In this document: positions 10,843 through 25,500 of the stretch, in pieces
How the letters are laid out: each line of letters begins with the position of its first letter
How positions within the stretch are numbered: position 1 is the stretch's first letter
Position numbers and translations under genes: made by a program
Assembly: GCF_023856365.1 (NCBI RefSeq)
Contig: NC_064554.1
Coordinates: 2,905,001 to 2,969,000, forward strand
DNA length: 64,000 bases
Reading direction: 5' to 3'
Origin: Brienomyrus brachyistius
Taxonomy: Eukaryota > Chordata > Actinopteri > Osteoglossiformes > Mormyridae
The notes under the pieces: model-generated
What the model saw: only the letters and a program-made list of their open reading frames with translations
Told to the model about the DNA's origin: nothing
Database searches by the model: none

Positions 10843-12853
10843 TATTAGTGAATCGTGGCTGGAGAAAAAAAATTAAGAAGCTAACACTTAAAATAAAAAA
10901 CACAAATTACAAGGGTTGGACAAACTTAATCGAATCCTTCATTACTAACCCAGTTTATGAAATGCACAAGACTGTAATTCAGTGAGTAGATGTACACTCC
11001 ACACTTAAGAAATATTTCCAGTTCACAAACGGAAGCAATTGTTAAGTTATTACGGCAGTAACAGGCTGTCTATCAGTGCCGATACTGCCGAAGCAGCGCG
11101 ATTACAATCAGCTTTCACTGTGTCACATCTCCTGGTAATCAGTAAGTGCACTGGATAATTTTTCAGCGTTAGCTACCACAGACCCTCTAAACACTACGTA
11201 CGTTTACTGGCTCGTTAAACCCCAAATCCGCACGATGCTGAGTATTTTAACACTCCGTAGGACGCCAACGTGGAGCACACTGTTGAGGAACCGCATGTGG
11301 TTCCTCTCTTTTGTGATGTGGGAGAGAAACATCTGTACTCTTAAGGAAAGTAGCTAGCTGTGCAACCCTAAAAACGAGCGCTCCAATGCTGGAGGACGTG
11401 GGCTTCATTTAAATGATATATTTACAGTTGAAGTCCAGTACGTGTTGTTCAACCGACAGGACAAGTAATTCTACTTTTGCTCAAAAGCAATGGCTTCATG
11501 ATCTCGTTGCATAGATTTGCATAGACAAATCAGGGCAACCAGCCATCCTTCTCTTCGTAAATTCAGTGCATCTCTAACCCCTTGTTAGTCTTTTCCAAAA
11601 CATCTCCATTTCGAAATGATGCCATTCAATTTCACACTTGCCATGATTATTACTTTACAACCACTCGGCTTCTGGTATCAGAACTGAAAATACAGCCACA
11701 TATCATTTAAGCGTAGGCACAGTATTGAACTATATATAATCTGGCTAACTAGTCAGCTTCAAGTTGAATCGACGGAGTCAAGCAACATCTCAGAATCTGT
11801 AGCCAAGACAAACCGGCCAGCTGTACAGTTTACTCACCTTTAAAAATACAAACGACCGGAATAATAAATTAAATCTGTAAATAAAGCCAGTTAACTCCAA
11901 CGCCTTTCTTAAAAATAAACATGCATCTGTAGGTCAATTTTTATCCATACTTCAAACGATCATTTACGTACAGGGATTTCTTCCTCCACTCAGCCAGCGC
12001 CACGATCGCACCGGCTGCTTTCGGCGAATGACAGATACCGATTTTTTGAAATGATGTAGTTTCCAGACGGAAGATTTTGAGCGACACACAATAAGCAAAG
12101 TATTGGTGCGCACTGAGCCCTCCCAGCGTAATCGGTTCCCCGTTCCGTTGGTGTGCTGTCTTTGTCAAACTGGTACTTTTGGAATATCAGAAACTTATCT
12201 TCGCATTACAAAATGTGTTAATTGAATCCACGCACTCACAATTTAATGGATAAATACTCGAACTACCAGAAATGCATTTTAAAGTAATTTAATCGATAGG
12301 CAGTATTTTGAAACCTCGTAGAATACTGTAACAGAACATTTTCAGGCATCGAGTGATGGCAATCACAACCTTTAACTGCCAAGAATAATACAGCGCATCA
12401 GTCGTGTCAGAAACAGTACGTGACCACGCATTAGCCACATGAATTAGTGTGCATATGTTCCCACGGCGAAGTCGCACCAGCGGAGAGAAAGCGGTCCGGC
12501 ACGTCTACCAGGCAGAAGGTCAAGGAGAAGGCGGATATTTAAGCAGCACCGTGAGGCTGTCTCAGCCTACCAATGAGATGAATGTGCTTGGGGTGAAGGG
12601 ATAGACATGAAGTATAGAGAAACAAGCTGAAATGTGGTATCCTTACAAAGCAAAGGGTTGCGGCCATCTAGGTACAGAATGTAAGATGGCATTAAACTTT
12701 ACTACAGCACAGAAAAGCAAAAAGCTTGTAGGTAATATGACACATGTAGGATTACCAATTAAAATCCTGGCAGTGATACAAAAATTAATGAAATGCTATA
12801 TACACCCAGCAGAAAATGCTGCAAGCTTTTTTAACAGCTTTTATCCAAGGTGG

Positions 12854-15800
12854 TTAAACGGACAAGCCAAACCATGGTATGTTACAGAATGTCGCATTGC
12901 ATACAGGGTGCAACTGAGTAGTGAAAGGATACAGGATCCGGTCCGGCTGGAGCTCAGGTGGAGGGGCTGAGCTCAGCAAGTCCAGCAGGGTCTGCACCCT
13001 CTGTGCATACTCCCCGGACAGACAGCAGGAGGGGCCCACCTGCAGCTAAATATGGAGACAGGTGGAGACAGCCTGGCAGATGAGGTTGTGTATTTGCTTG
13101 GATTACAGCTATTGACTTTACCCGTAGAGCAAGATTTCTGACCAGAATATTTCAGGTCAGGGATCTAGGGCAGTGTTTCCCAGTCCAGTCCTCAGGGACC
13201 CAGAGTCGGTCCATGTTTTTGCTCCCTCCCAGCTTCCTACCAGACAATCCACATTTTTGCTCTGCCTAATGCCTAATTAGCTGTGCCTAATTTTTGCTTC
13301 TGGGGAGAAGCAAAAACGTGGTGATCTAGGATAGAGGGAACTCACACATTTGGATGTGCAACCTCTAACTGACAAAAACAAGTTCTTCATCTAGTAGGCC
13401 AGCCAATGCTGAAGGTGCAGCCAGCTCCAGTTAGGAGCTCAGACATATTACACACACCCACCATTTATCTCCCCACTTACTATTATTAAAGCAATTTTGT
13501 TAGAAGCATTTATGATGTCCGTGTGCAGCCCCTCAGTGACTCCATGCCAGTGCGGCTGTCTCTGAGTGCTTCCAAGATGCATCTTCTTGACTGAGATGTG
13601 AAAAAGGATTCGATTTTCCTTTCATCGTAGGCATGGAAAAGTCACCTGTCACTCACCTGCCAATCACCACCCCGCAATAACTATTCCCACCACGAGGGCC
13701 ATGAAATGTCACCTCACTGGAAAGCGAGCTCCTGCGGGTTTGGCATTCTCCCCACAAATCACCCGCTTTCTCCGCCAGCTCTGTTCCTGCAGTTTTCTAA
13801 ATTGGGTGCATGTCGACCCTGACGCAGCACAGCTGTGCCTAATTAAAAATAAATGTGCTGTGTTCTCCGTCTTGCCAGGGCTTGCGCGGTTGCTAATTCT
13901 TGCCCGCTGATCAAGGGATCAATGATCAAAGTTCTCAGCTAGGAGGCGATTTGTTGTTTCTGCCAGAACAGGAGCACTGAAGTTCAGCCATGCGAGACCA
14001 GGCAGCTGCAGCTCTGCCTGGATGTGGTCAAGGGGGAAGCTTTGCTCTCAGAGCCCCTGGAAAACCTAAGGGTGGAGGCAGGTCTACCTGTGTGTGTGTG
14101 TATGTCTGTCAGGGGTCATACTTGTATTTTTCGCCGATGTACCTGTGTGAGAAGCCGTTTCAGGGCCTCTGCTGCCCTGCCTTCCAGCTCCTTCACTCCT
14201 TCCCTTTCTGCCACGCTGACCAGTTGAGCCAGCCCCATCTCTCCAAGCGCACTCTCTCCGCCCAGGTGCACCATCTGTGAGCAGCAGCCTCAGCGTCATG
14301 GCGGCACCCTGGACTGCTTTACCATCCTCTCCAGGGAGGTGGCTTGGCCTTCGGTGACTGTGCCAGGGCGGCGTCAGCCTCCGTATCCATACACAAGAAG
14401 CAGGGTGAACCACAGCCCCTCCCCACCAAAGTAGAGGGGTGAATCGATGTATCAATAATGCATCACACGCCCCTATCTGGCAAAACAGTTCAAAGAAAGC
14501 AAGGGCAAGAAGGGGATGTCTCACCAGGGACAGCAGGGCCAAGATGGCTGGGTGAAAGAGGTAGCTCCCCCCGGAGGCGAGCACAGAGAAGAGCAGAAAG
14601 CGGCTCCATGGTTGGTACACTGCGTGCAGGGCTATGGACACGGGGAGAGGGGTCAAGGTGGTAGCAGGAATTTGCAGTTGCTGCAAAGGCCGCCACCTGA
14701 TGGATGCTGCCCCCTACCTACGGTGGGGCTCCTCCTGTGTAGGAACCCCAACAGAGATGTCAAGCAGCTTGCTGAGACGCTCAACAGGAACTCCTGCTTC
14801 TGATAGGGAGAGGAGTGAAGACAGGTAGGAGGAGCATGTGTGCTTCAGACTGGGAGGGCAGGGCTAAATAACATTCTGCTTACAGCAGTTTCCCAATCCG
14901 GTCCCACAGTCAGTCCAGGTTTTAATTTCCTCGGGAGGGAGCAAAACTATGGACTGTCTGGGAGCTGGGAGGGAGCAAAAACACAGACCGATTGGCTTTC
15001 AGAACCACAGTTAAATATTTTTTAAGTAGGTCAGATGGCTGAAGAGAGAATGACTAGGAATATAATCCTGCAAGGGGGATGGTTACATCATGGGGAGGAA
15101 TGGGAGAGAGAGAGGCCACCCTGAGGCCACAGGGCAAGCTGGCGCCACGTGGAGGATGGGGGGTACATGGAGCTGCCATTTGTATTTTTCAGTTCCTGGC
15201 CCCCACAATCCAGCCCCTCCACCAAGCTTACCTGCAGCAGCAGCCCTTGCAGTGCGGTAAGCAGGCAGCGTGCCCGGTGGGAGCCCAGCGGCTGCAGGGT
15301 GGCCTCCGTCTCCAGCAGGGGGCGGCAGTCGAAAGTTTCAGCTGTTAGAAGGAGCAGAGGAGACTGAAGGTCCAGGTCCAAGAGTGTCTGAAGCAGTTGG
15401 ATGGAACAGGCTGTGGGGGGGAAGGGGGATAAAGGTGGGAGGAATGAGGTAGACAGAGAAACACTGGGCAGGATCCAGGGCTCTTGGACATTCTCATGTA
15501 ATCTAAGAAATGGAAGTTTAACTAGATGCTGTCGGACCGACAGAAATGTATTGCCCGGATGGCCCGGTCACCCACACCTAACCCTAACTCCTCCAAACCG
15601 CCCCCCAACATCTACAATCTCTGTCCCCCCAACACACAATCTTCCAACTTTGTATGACTGTAATCAGGTTCACCAGATATGCATCAGTGGCTCTCCTTGA
15701 ATTGCTGCTAAGTGACACTGCTTCAATTTTGGCACAATCTGTCCCAAAATGAAACACAACCCCAGATCAGTACCCATGCAATGCATTCCCAAATCTGGAA

Positions 15801-18800
15801 AAAGATCTGTCAAATACTTTTTGAGTATTCTAAGAGTATTTGCGCTTCCAAGATCAGTGCCTACGGCAGTAGACCGGCCCCTACAAAGTCGACTACTCAA
15901 ACCAGAACCTCACTGTGTGAAGGTGTGCAGGCTGACAGCCATTCAGGGTTCAACACAGTACCGAGTAAAAGGCTGTCAGTCTGGCTCTTCCTTAAGGTGA
16001 GCAGCTGCACGATTTCATCCAGGTTCAAAGAAATCCTTTTTTGGACCTGGGAAAAAATATGTTGATCCTGATTATGACTACTGAGCTCTCCTCTGCTCCT
16101 TGTTCAAGCTGTGGCCCTCGTCACCACCTGGGTCATTAAGGGGTTAACCCGATGACAGTGTGAAGGAAACGTTTTGTAGATATATAGGCCACTTGGTAAA
16201 GGCATGGAACGGCAAACCTGTGTGGATTGAGCGTCGTGCCGAGTGAGGAGTGAGGACAGGAGCAGACGAGCCCCGCAGAGCAGGGAGACAGAGGAGGAGG
16301 ACAATGCCCTCTGCAGCTGCTCCAGCAGTGCAGCATTACACAGCAGTATGGACACCACTGCGGGAGCCAGAGAGAGAGAGAGGCAGCAGATGGAGGAGCA
16401 GAGAACACCGTGGGAGTCTGACTGCGCATGCATGTACACAGGCTACACGTGCTGCGCATGCGTATGTGAAGGGGACAAGCCAGCTTGCACCAGACGATTG
16501 TGGCTATGTGCCTCCCACCCCGAGTGACCCATTTGATTGGCTGTTACCTCTGTCTGCACAATGTGCAGGCGACAGCGACAGGCAGCAGTACAGGTAGTTG
16601 ATGGCCAGTAGCAGAGGCTGTGTGTCGGAGGGCTTCAGTTTGGCCGTCAGGTTACTCACTGGACGACAGGACACGAAAAGAGAGGCGGCGTCAGTTTACG
16701 GATGGCCCAGTGCCCGCCCTCGGTTATGTCAGGCAGATTCCCCGCGATGCCCCGGGCTCACCGTGGAAGAGAAGCTTAAAGTCTGTGCTGTCCACGTCTG
16801 CGGCCACACCGTCAGAGGTCAGCGCCAGACACAGCAGCTGCAGGACCAGTGTCAGCGAGGTCTGCGCTGCAGGTCGCGTCGAGGTTGACAGGAAAGCAAC
16901 ACATGTAAAAATCATGACACACAGAGTGCATGAGCACTAACCCCCCACACCTCGACTGAGGCTAAGCAGTTAGCTGCATAAATGGCCTCTCCACCACCTC
17001 CCTACCTCCCAGCTCGGCTTGGCTATGCTCCACTGCCAGTCTCTGGAGGACCTGCAGCAGTCGGGGACGCAGGTCCAGGATGGCCGTGTCGCACTGGGGC
17101 TGGCCTTGTAAGAACCTGCTCAGCACTCGCAGAGCTCGGTGGGCCAGCGGGGACTCCCCCCTGCAGACCAGGCCCTGGTCACCACAGGACACGCGTACAG
17201 TCAGACTAGAGTATGACACAGAACTGGAGCTGCACAAAATGCTGCATTTACAATACAATACTGACCTGTATAGTATAAAACAGCATGAAGTAGTACTTTA
17301 GTATAGCGTTTACAGTGTAGTATGGTGTAGTATAGTGCAGTATGATGTGGAATAAAAGCAGTAACACAATATACTATGGTGTAGTATGGTATTATTTGGT
17401 GCCCTCTGTCAATCTGGTGTCCCTATCTGTCACCAGCAGTGTCAGAACAGCCGTCGGCTTTTCCCCCATCAGGCGCAGCAGCACAGTGACATCATCGCAG
17501 TCCCGGTCCGGCCCCATGGGCTCCGCCCCCTCCGCAGCAGGGTCACGGCTGCTGTGCGTGAACCACAGCTCCAGGACGCCGGCACCGAACGGCTCTGCCA
17601 GCTCGGGGTAGCGGAAGATGAAGTGCAGCAGGGCGGGGTTGTGGGTGTACAGGGGCTGGAGGCCTGGGGCGCGGGACAGCGCCTTCCGGAGGCAGAGAAG
17701 GGGAGCCTGAGATACCGGGGTGCAGAGAGAGGCAGTCAGGATGACGGGCCAACACCAGACTGACTGATCCATCACTCATACGCTTGCTCAACAGCTTCTT
17801 CTTAAACCACACGTCTCAATGTGACACATTCTTCAGGATACAGTCGCCCTTCCCCCCAGCCAGTCCGGATGCCGCACCAGTCTGTGCTCATTACCAGCGC
17901 GTCTCACCGAGGCAAGCTCGGGGCTCCCGTCCTGCGTGACGGACAGCAGATAGAGGGCAGCTCGCAGGATACACAAGGGAGTGGGTTCATCCCCCTGCAC
18001 CTGTACCAAGCAGAGCACTGACAGGGTGCCGGAGAAGACTGCAGGGTCTGGCAGCAGCCTGGGTGCACGCAGACACACGCACACAACAAATAAACGGCAT
18101 ACGCTAGCTTTCACTTGTTTAACTACATGTTCCATTCCATACAAGGTAGCTGCAGACCTGCTTAGCTCAATCTAAAGATGACTTTTGCGTATGCTCGTAC
18201 ATGGCTATTTGCTTCTGATGAGGTTAAATGCTGCCACACCTGTCTCCGTGTTGCATGGCCAGGTAGAGCAGCATCAGCAGGCCGTACTGCGTCGTCCTCA
18301 GCCCTGCGGACGCCTCCCGCAGCAGCGAGGACCAATCGGCTGGCCGGCAGCACAGGGATGGGAGACAGCGCCGTAAGACATCCTCACTGTCTGGGGAGAG
18401 CAAGGGAGGGAGGATGGCGGGGGGTGGGGGGATGGGGGGGTTCAGGACGGATGGATGTAAAAGTTAGAGGACAGAAAGACATGGGAAGTCACACTGCTGA
18501 CTGGAAGGGACACACGGAGAGAGACGTTAACGTCTGTACACATGCTGAGGATCGCGCATCGCTGCAAGGCTCTACCTGGTGGGGGGACGCTGTCGGCTCC
18601 CTCCAGCTGGGCCAGCAGGCACATGCTGAGCCTCTGCAGGAATTCGGCACAGGCGGTGTTCAGTGCTGGGTTCCTGAAGGACACACAGAGAGCGGGGAGA
18701 CAGTGCAGAGCAGCCCGAGAAAAAACACCAAACATTTGTATTTAGTATCCCTTTGGGAGCCAGTGACTACAATTGCAATTAACAGCAAAATGGCAACAAC

Positions 18801-21800
18801 AGGACTGAATGAGTCAGTCAAAAAAATAGAACGATAAAAAGATATGTGCGGATATGATAAACACTGCTTGGCGATGGACTTTTGTTATGAAACCAATAAA
18901 TTTGCAACATTTTTACAGAATTAAACAAGCATCCCAAGACTGTCTGTGAGTTCAGTATGTGCAAGAAGTCACTTAAGGTACAGAACAACCCAAAGTAAAG
19001 TTCACCCTGTACTTTTTACATATTCTAAATTACACTGGAGTGTATGACATTTTGACTTATTTACAGTATGCCCTGATTACCACTAGGGGTGCCATTTAAA
19101 TGGGTCTTCCCACTGGCTCCAAGGCTGCCTGATGGCTTATCAGACGGTACCTGTTTCCTGCACAGAAGGCAGCTTTGTGCTTCAGAGCGAATCCAAAGAA
19201 ACCAGAGGATGCTTTGAAAGATGAGAAAAATATCAGCACAAATAAACTGAAATCCCTCCAGCTACAATGGGGGAAAAAAGGTGTGATAAAAGGCAAGCTA
19301 TTTCTTGTTTTTCATTTCCTATAAGAACTCCATAAAACATAGAGCTTTTTCTCTGACAGCTCCACACCCCCAAATCCTGCCTTCATTATGTACTTACCCA
19401 GCTTTGCACAGAAAAGGGGCATCATGGCAGGCAGGAGGGAGAACTGGCAGCAGAGGATGATGAAGAGAGACTGCAGCACTGAGGGGCTGGGGGCCCTCTC
19501 ACAGTGCCGCTGAGGGTAGAAGGCACAACCAGGACATGCAAAAAAAGTAAAATGGTGCTTAAATCGGGCTATCGGTGACTGATGGGGCACAAGCTGCATC
19601 CTAGCAGTAGTCAGACATCCTACATATTGATTTCAGGGAAGTAGATGAGGGAGGCCTTTAGGGGGTGCAGGCTAGGTTTGCGTGGTATTACGGTAATAAC
19701 CCCCACCCCCTTCCGGCAAATTATATCACCAAGATTTCAAAAGACCAGAATTGCATTGCTTTTGAAAATACCATCAAAATACCCCATACCGCAGTAAAAT
19801 CTGGATGGTATTAAAAATTTGATACTGCCCAATCCTACTGCTGGTTGAGGGGGTAGGATAATGGCTGGGGTTGGGGGGGGAGACTGGCAGGACTAGAGGG
19901 TGGCGGTAAAAGGGAGCTGCTGTCAGTTTGCGAGAGACTCCTGGAAACTTCCAGGAGAGCTGGGATGCTGGGATATTTCATTTCGGTTAAAAGACCCTTA
20001 AGGAGAGAAACCTCCTGCTACTAATCACTGCTACCTACAAACTGGGATTTTGCTAGAGATATTGCACCCCCTCCCAATCTAGACCAATCCAGTCATGTTC
20101 CAAATTTTTCAGGACCCCTGGAATCGTCCTAACTTTTCCCCCCTTTTCGGTGCCCCTGCCTAAATAGGGCAGTGTCCAAGGACTCAAGAATGACAATGGA
20201 TAAACAGACACAGCGCTAATGGTAGCTAGCAAGAGCTAATAATGAATCCCTGCAATGATGAGTATAATAACAGTGCTAATAGTAACTAGCGGGAGCTATT
20301 AAAGACTCCCAGCAACAGTGGGTATGCAATGGCAGTGCTAATGATAACTAATAAAGACTCTCAGCAATGGTGAGTATAGACAGTGCTAATGGTAGCTAGT
20401 GGGAGCTAATAAAGACTCCCAGAAACTGTGAGTATAGTGACAGTGGTAATGGTAACTAGTGGGAGCTAATGAAGACTCACAGTGACAACAGGGATACAGG
20501 CTGTGTCACAATAGCGCAGTAGGTGTTGGCAGAAGGAGCCCAGAGTGTTGTCCTCAGTAGGCCGGTCTGGGGCGGTGAATGCATTTTCCTCCATGCCCGG
20601 TACCCCGGCACACTGCTCTGCCAATCTAGGAAGGCAGGTGAGATGCGCTGAGATCCTCCCTCTCTCCTTCACCTCAGCTTTCGGTGTCTGAAATGGTGCT
20701 GCAGTATCGGGCGGCTGACCTGCAGGCTGCCTGGAAGCAGGTCAGGGCCTGCAGCAGAAAGGCCCCCGCAGTAGAGGACTGACCCCTGGCTCCTGCCCCC
20801 ATCTGCTTCCAGTGAGACGGAGGGGAGGAGAGCGGGTTCAGGAAACACGTGCACTTCAATGCGGCTTGTTCACAGGCAGCCAGACCTAGAGCCTAATGTG
20901 ACGCATTGACTATGCTGGTCACTAACATGCTGAAACTCACTGAGGCCCTGCGATTTTCAGCGGTGGGCAACGGCAGCTCCTTACATCTGTCCATCACAGC
21001 CTCCACCACCTTCTTCAGCTCTCTGTACTGCACAGGGCTGGACTGGTGGTTTAACCTGGGGTTGGTCACAGGTCATAGAAAGACTCACATATGCAGAAAG
21101 CAAGTCTGAGGCTCCTCTTCCTGTTCTCATTCTGAATTCATTCTTCCGTATTATTGTCTGTGTCCTTTTCAGTCAAGGTGGTCACACTTCTGCTCTGGTA
21201 CGCATTTATGGCGATGGAAAGCAGTGCCCCTTTTTGAGAAACAGAGCGCCCCCTGTGTCTGGCACCTGAGCAGGGCCGTGGCAGCTGAGGCAGCCTGTGT
21301 CGCCACCTGCAGGCAGGGTGAGGAGATGCCCTCTAGCACCACCTCTACTGCACCGGCAAACACCAGAGCACTGGGGAACAGACCCAGTCTGATCGGCTGC
21401 CTGTACGGGAGGATGGAAAGAAGGAAAAAAAAAAGAAAGATACAGAGAAGCAGAAGAAGCAAGAGAAAGAGCAGAAGTGTTTCTTGTATAAAACATAAAT
21501 TGGTGCATCAGAAAAATAAAGTGGTAACACATAAATACAAAATAGGTCCTTTATTGCACTTCAGTTCGTTCCAGATATCATGAGGTAGGTCTTTCGTGTC
21601 GTCTAGCAGAAACTTGCTCTAATTCAGGGTTTCCCGATTCCAGCTTTGGAGGACCAGTCTGCAGTACGATTTGCAGATTCTCCTCCTCAAACAAATCTTA
21701 ATCAGCTAACTGTCAGCTTTATCAGGTGTGTTTCAGCAGGGAAATCCGCAAACTGTGTTGCAGACTGGCTCGCCCTCCAGCACTGGGGACCCTGCTGCCA

Positions 21801-22514
21801 TTCCTGCATCGATGGGCCTACCGGTCCAAGATCTCGGTAAGCAGCATCAGGCCCTGTTTCTGCACCTCCGCGCTGGTCAGGGTCAGCGCCTCCTTCAGGC
21901 TGCGCACGAGGGGCTCGATACCTGCAGGAGCCCCAGGTTACGCACTTGATATAATCACCTTGCTGTAGTGAAGGTGGATGACCACAGAAACTGCCATCCC
22001 TCTCAATCAGTACCGGGCTGGGCTCTGCATTACAGTGCACTGGAGTATTTTACTGTCGCCTGAGCGCGAAAGGCAACCACAACCCCCACCCACCACCCCC
22101 CAAGCTTACCGTAAACAGAATGACACTGGGAGAAAAACAGCGGGTCCTCCGTCATCAGCAGCAGGCAGCTATACACTGACCACAGCAGAACCTCGCTACG
22201 GCTGCAAAGGCGCTCGCACAGGAACTCTGCGAAAAACACACGCGTGTGCGTGCAGGCAGACATGCGAGGCAGACTAAGCAGCCGACACGTCCCGGCTGCC
22301 CAAGCGCGCCGATCACAGATGGAGCGTGAAGACTAGGTGCAAATACTAGCGCAGCTAGTGCAGATGTTAATACAGATGTTAGCGCAGATGCAGGAGGAAA
22401 GGGAGAAGGTGTGAGTAAATGACTGATGGCTGGGGGTTGTCCGGCTGTAAGGGTCTGAGATATTTCGCGAGATGCAAAAGGAAGAAGGGCAGACAAAGAT
22501 GACTGGAGGCATGC

Positions 22515-22548
<34 letters not shown>

Positions 22549-25500
22549 GCGGAGGGGTGGGGAGGGATCAGAGGGGGACCCACCGGGAATGTCGGCCTGG
22601 ATGAAGGCAGGACAGTACTGGCTGGGGGAGTGCACCAGTACAGCAGCTATGCACTGGGCACTGGCCACCTGCAGACTTTCATCTCCACTCAGCAACAGCT
22701 GCAGCACATGAGCAGACAGCCACTGTGTACATGTATGAAACACAGATGGCCCGAGCCAGTGGCAGCGATCACGTTCGCGTCTGCACAGCTCCTGACATCA
22801 GGCCCATTCTGACCTTCTTGAGGACCAGCGGAAGGCAGCAGGTCTCCACGCTCAGCTGGGGCTCCCGCTCCGTGGGAAGGTTCATCAGCAGGGACACGAT
22901 ATCACCCATCTTTAGCGCCTCCTTCAGGAAGCCTGACACGCACACAAGAGGATTACATGTGAATCACCAAGCAGATTGAGTGTGATATGTACTCAGCTCT
23001 GATAATAGTCACAGTGCATCTATATACCTCCCAACCATTTATTCAATAAAGAGTAACCGGGGGTGGGCGCTTGGGCCTGTCCCTGCACATACATGGAGCA
23101 CTGGTCATCACAGGGAACACATTCAATCACACAACATGGGACAGTGGTTCCCTCACCTTTCATGCTCAGTCCCACTCTCTCTCTAGTGATGGCCAAATGT
23201 ACCTACATGAACCATTTGCTGTATTTTCTGACACCACTAGATGGTGATCTCTGGTTAAAAAAGTGCTCAAAGCATGCCCCAAAGCAAACCAAGAGCACCA
23301 TCCAGTGGGGTCAGAAAATACAGCAAACAGTTAATGAACCTCTCCTTGGCCCCTCCACGTTAGCTGCCCCCTCCCATTATCTTGCCTCACCTCTTACATT
23401 GAGCCCTACCCCCCTTTACTAGTCCCCACCCCTGCCACAATTAGATAGACTACAACTGTGTCCCATTTCAGGCGCCACTCTTCCAAGGCTGCATTCGTAC
23501 ACCGAATGCAACACAGTGGCACCACATGGCTGTCCCATTTCGAAGGCTTCTTCAAATGCAGCCTACAAACGTATTCTTGTTTTCCTGGGCCATGAAGGAT
23601 CCAGCTGATGGATCATTCGCAACCCAACCTATCCCAAGGTTCCTTGTGTGGATTTTTAGAAGGACGTGGTGTACAAAGGCCATGTTGACTGCGTCCTTTG
23701 AAGGAAGCAGCCGATGAATTGGGACCCATCTTATGGTTCACCTGCTTCCTTACCTAGGCAGTTGATGGTGAGCTGTGGAGAGCAGGCATGGTGCAGTGTG
23801 TGCAAAACCTGGATGCAGACCCTGTCCTTGAGGGCTGGGAGTAGGGCTTGGGCAGCCCCAACACACGCCCACACCCTGTGGAACACGTAGCACACAGACG
23901 CCTTGAGTGCTTCATCTTGGGGCAGCAATGCCATGCTCAGCTGCTCCACCAGGGACACTGTAGGGGGAAGGACACAGATCAGCACCGCGATGACCCTAAA
24001 AACAAAGGGACACACGAGGCCCAGACGTCTGCAGCAGGAGTGTAACACAGCAGGTGAAAAGTACACTGTCGAGACAGATGGTGGTAAGATGGGACTGTAT
24101 GGGTAGGTCACAAACCACCTGTGTGTTAGAGACAAATTAAACAAAAAAGACACAACCCTGTAAAAAGGAGACCAGTGCGCACCTCTGTGTGTGTATGACA
24201 TACAGAAAAAGAGGAAGCAACACATATAAACCATTTAATATCCCAGACTGAAATACAAACTAGTAAATATGACAGTAGCAAGGGGCATCGAATGTGTAAT
24301 TTCCTGTCCATATTGGCTGTGGCACAGACCTGCATATTTACTTCTGTTCACAAACCACAGTGGGAAACAAACAACTCTGATGACCATAGGAGTGTGCAGA
24401 CATACACTGGTACAAAACACCTATAGCTTCTGATATTTGAGTGGACAGTCAGTCATGTTGAACCCTAACCCTAACTCTTTGTTGCATGCTGGATTTTCTG
24501 TGACAAGACTACAGTACCAAGTAAAAATTTAAAGGACCCTAGAATGTTTTAAATGCATAAAAATTATTCAAGCAATAAGGAAAATGTGCACATTGAAGTA
24601 TCAAGGCCTTACCATGATGTGCGACAAGGGCTTGGGACAGAGCGGGCATGACGTCCAGCAATTTTCCCAAGAAGTTGAAGGTGGGCAGTGATTCTCGCAA
24701 GCTGGCCTGATCACACAGCTGGTCCGATCGCAAGTCAGGCCAATTGCATAGAACGAAGCAAGCGAAACAGAAATGACCAAACAGTGTCTACCAGTCAAAA
24801 GGCAGCACAACGCCATATTTCTTTCAAACGGCTTGGTGTACATTGAACTGCTGTGATATTCCAGCTGTAGCTTTCCTAAAACCGTCCACTGCCTATTACC
24901 CCGGTGGCCTATAAAGCCTGTGGCATTCAAAGCTGATGATAGAAGAGAGGACTGAAGTTCACTGCACCCAGAGTTTAGTAGACAAACCACCCTCTAACCA
25001 CACTGCTGCCTACTTCCGGTTTCCTGCCCCTCTAAACTTTCCAGGCAGGCTTATCTCCCCCACAAGTCTAGACACAAACCCTACTAAACCTGGGGCTGGC
25101 TCTTCTCTGCGTTTGTGTGGCCCAGAATGTGTGACTGCTGAGGTCGGGGGGGGGAAAAGAATGAGATATGAAAGCGAGCAATGAATGTAAATTAAAATAA
25201 AAAGGAAACACTGAGCGGAACGGAGGTCACAGCAATGTAAGTACATCAGAGTGTACCTACAGTCATTCATGTCCCTTCTCTCTCACTCACCTGGGCCTGT
25301 ACCTCCTCCAGAACATACTGCACGCACTGCTCGCTCTGTAGCTCCAGGAGCAGATGAACAAGCACTGAAACGTAAACATGAGCTCACTCGTTTAAGCATT
25401 GAACAAACAAGAAGCATCAGACTTGAGCCATTTCCCATAACGGGTTGGACATCGGCCTAAACTACGTCACACAATCAAAAAGAATCACAGTAGGGATGTT

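Larger units (their letters stand above)
9397..12853. other. Intergenic spacer between mei1 and ccdc134
   Basis: This spacer holds the unmapped ccdc134 promoter and 5' untranslated sequence and the mei1 3' UTR. I see a hAT-like MITE (9500-9624) and a TGAA microsatellite. A somewhat CpG-richer stretch around 11950-12560 could hold the ccdc134 start. Open frames here (for example 75 codons on the minus strand at 11941-12168) show no recognisable protein. Confidence 0.5.

Noticed and set aside
14084..14686. 200-codon minus-strand frame
   Set aside because: It joins mei1 exon 28 to intron sequence and an out-of-frame reading of exon 29; splice sites explain the real coding parts.
17392..17775. 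Extension of mei1 exon 20 beyond 17434
   Set aside because: The frame stays open into the intron, but a GTGACA donor at 17433 followed by the in-frame exon 21 gives the better protein.
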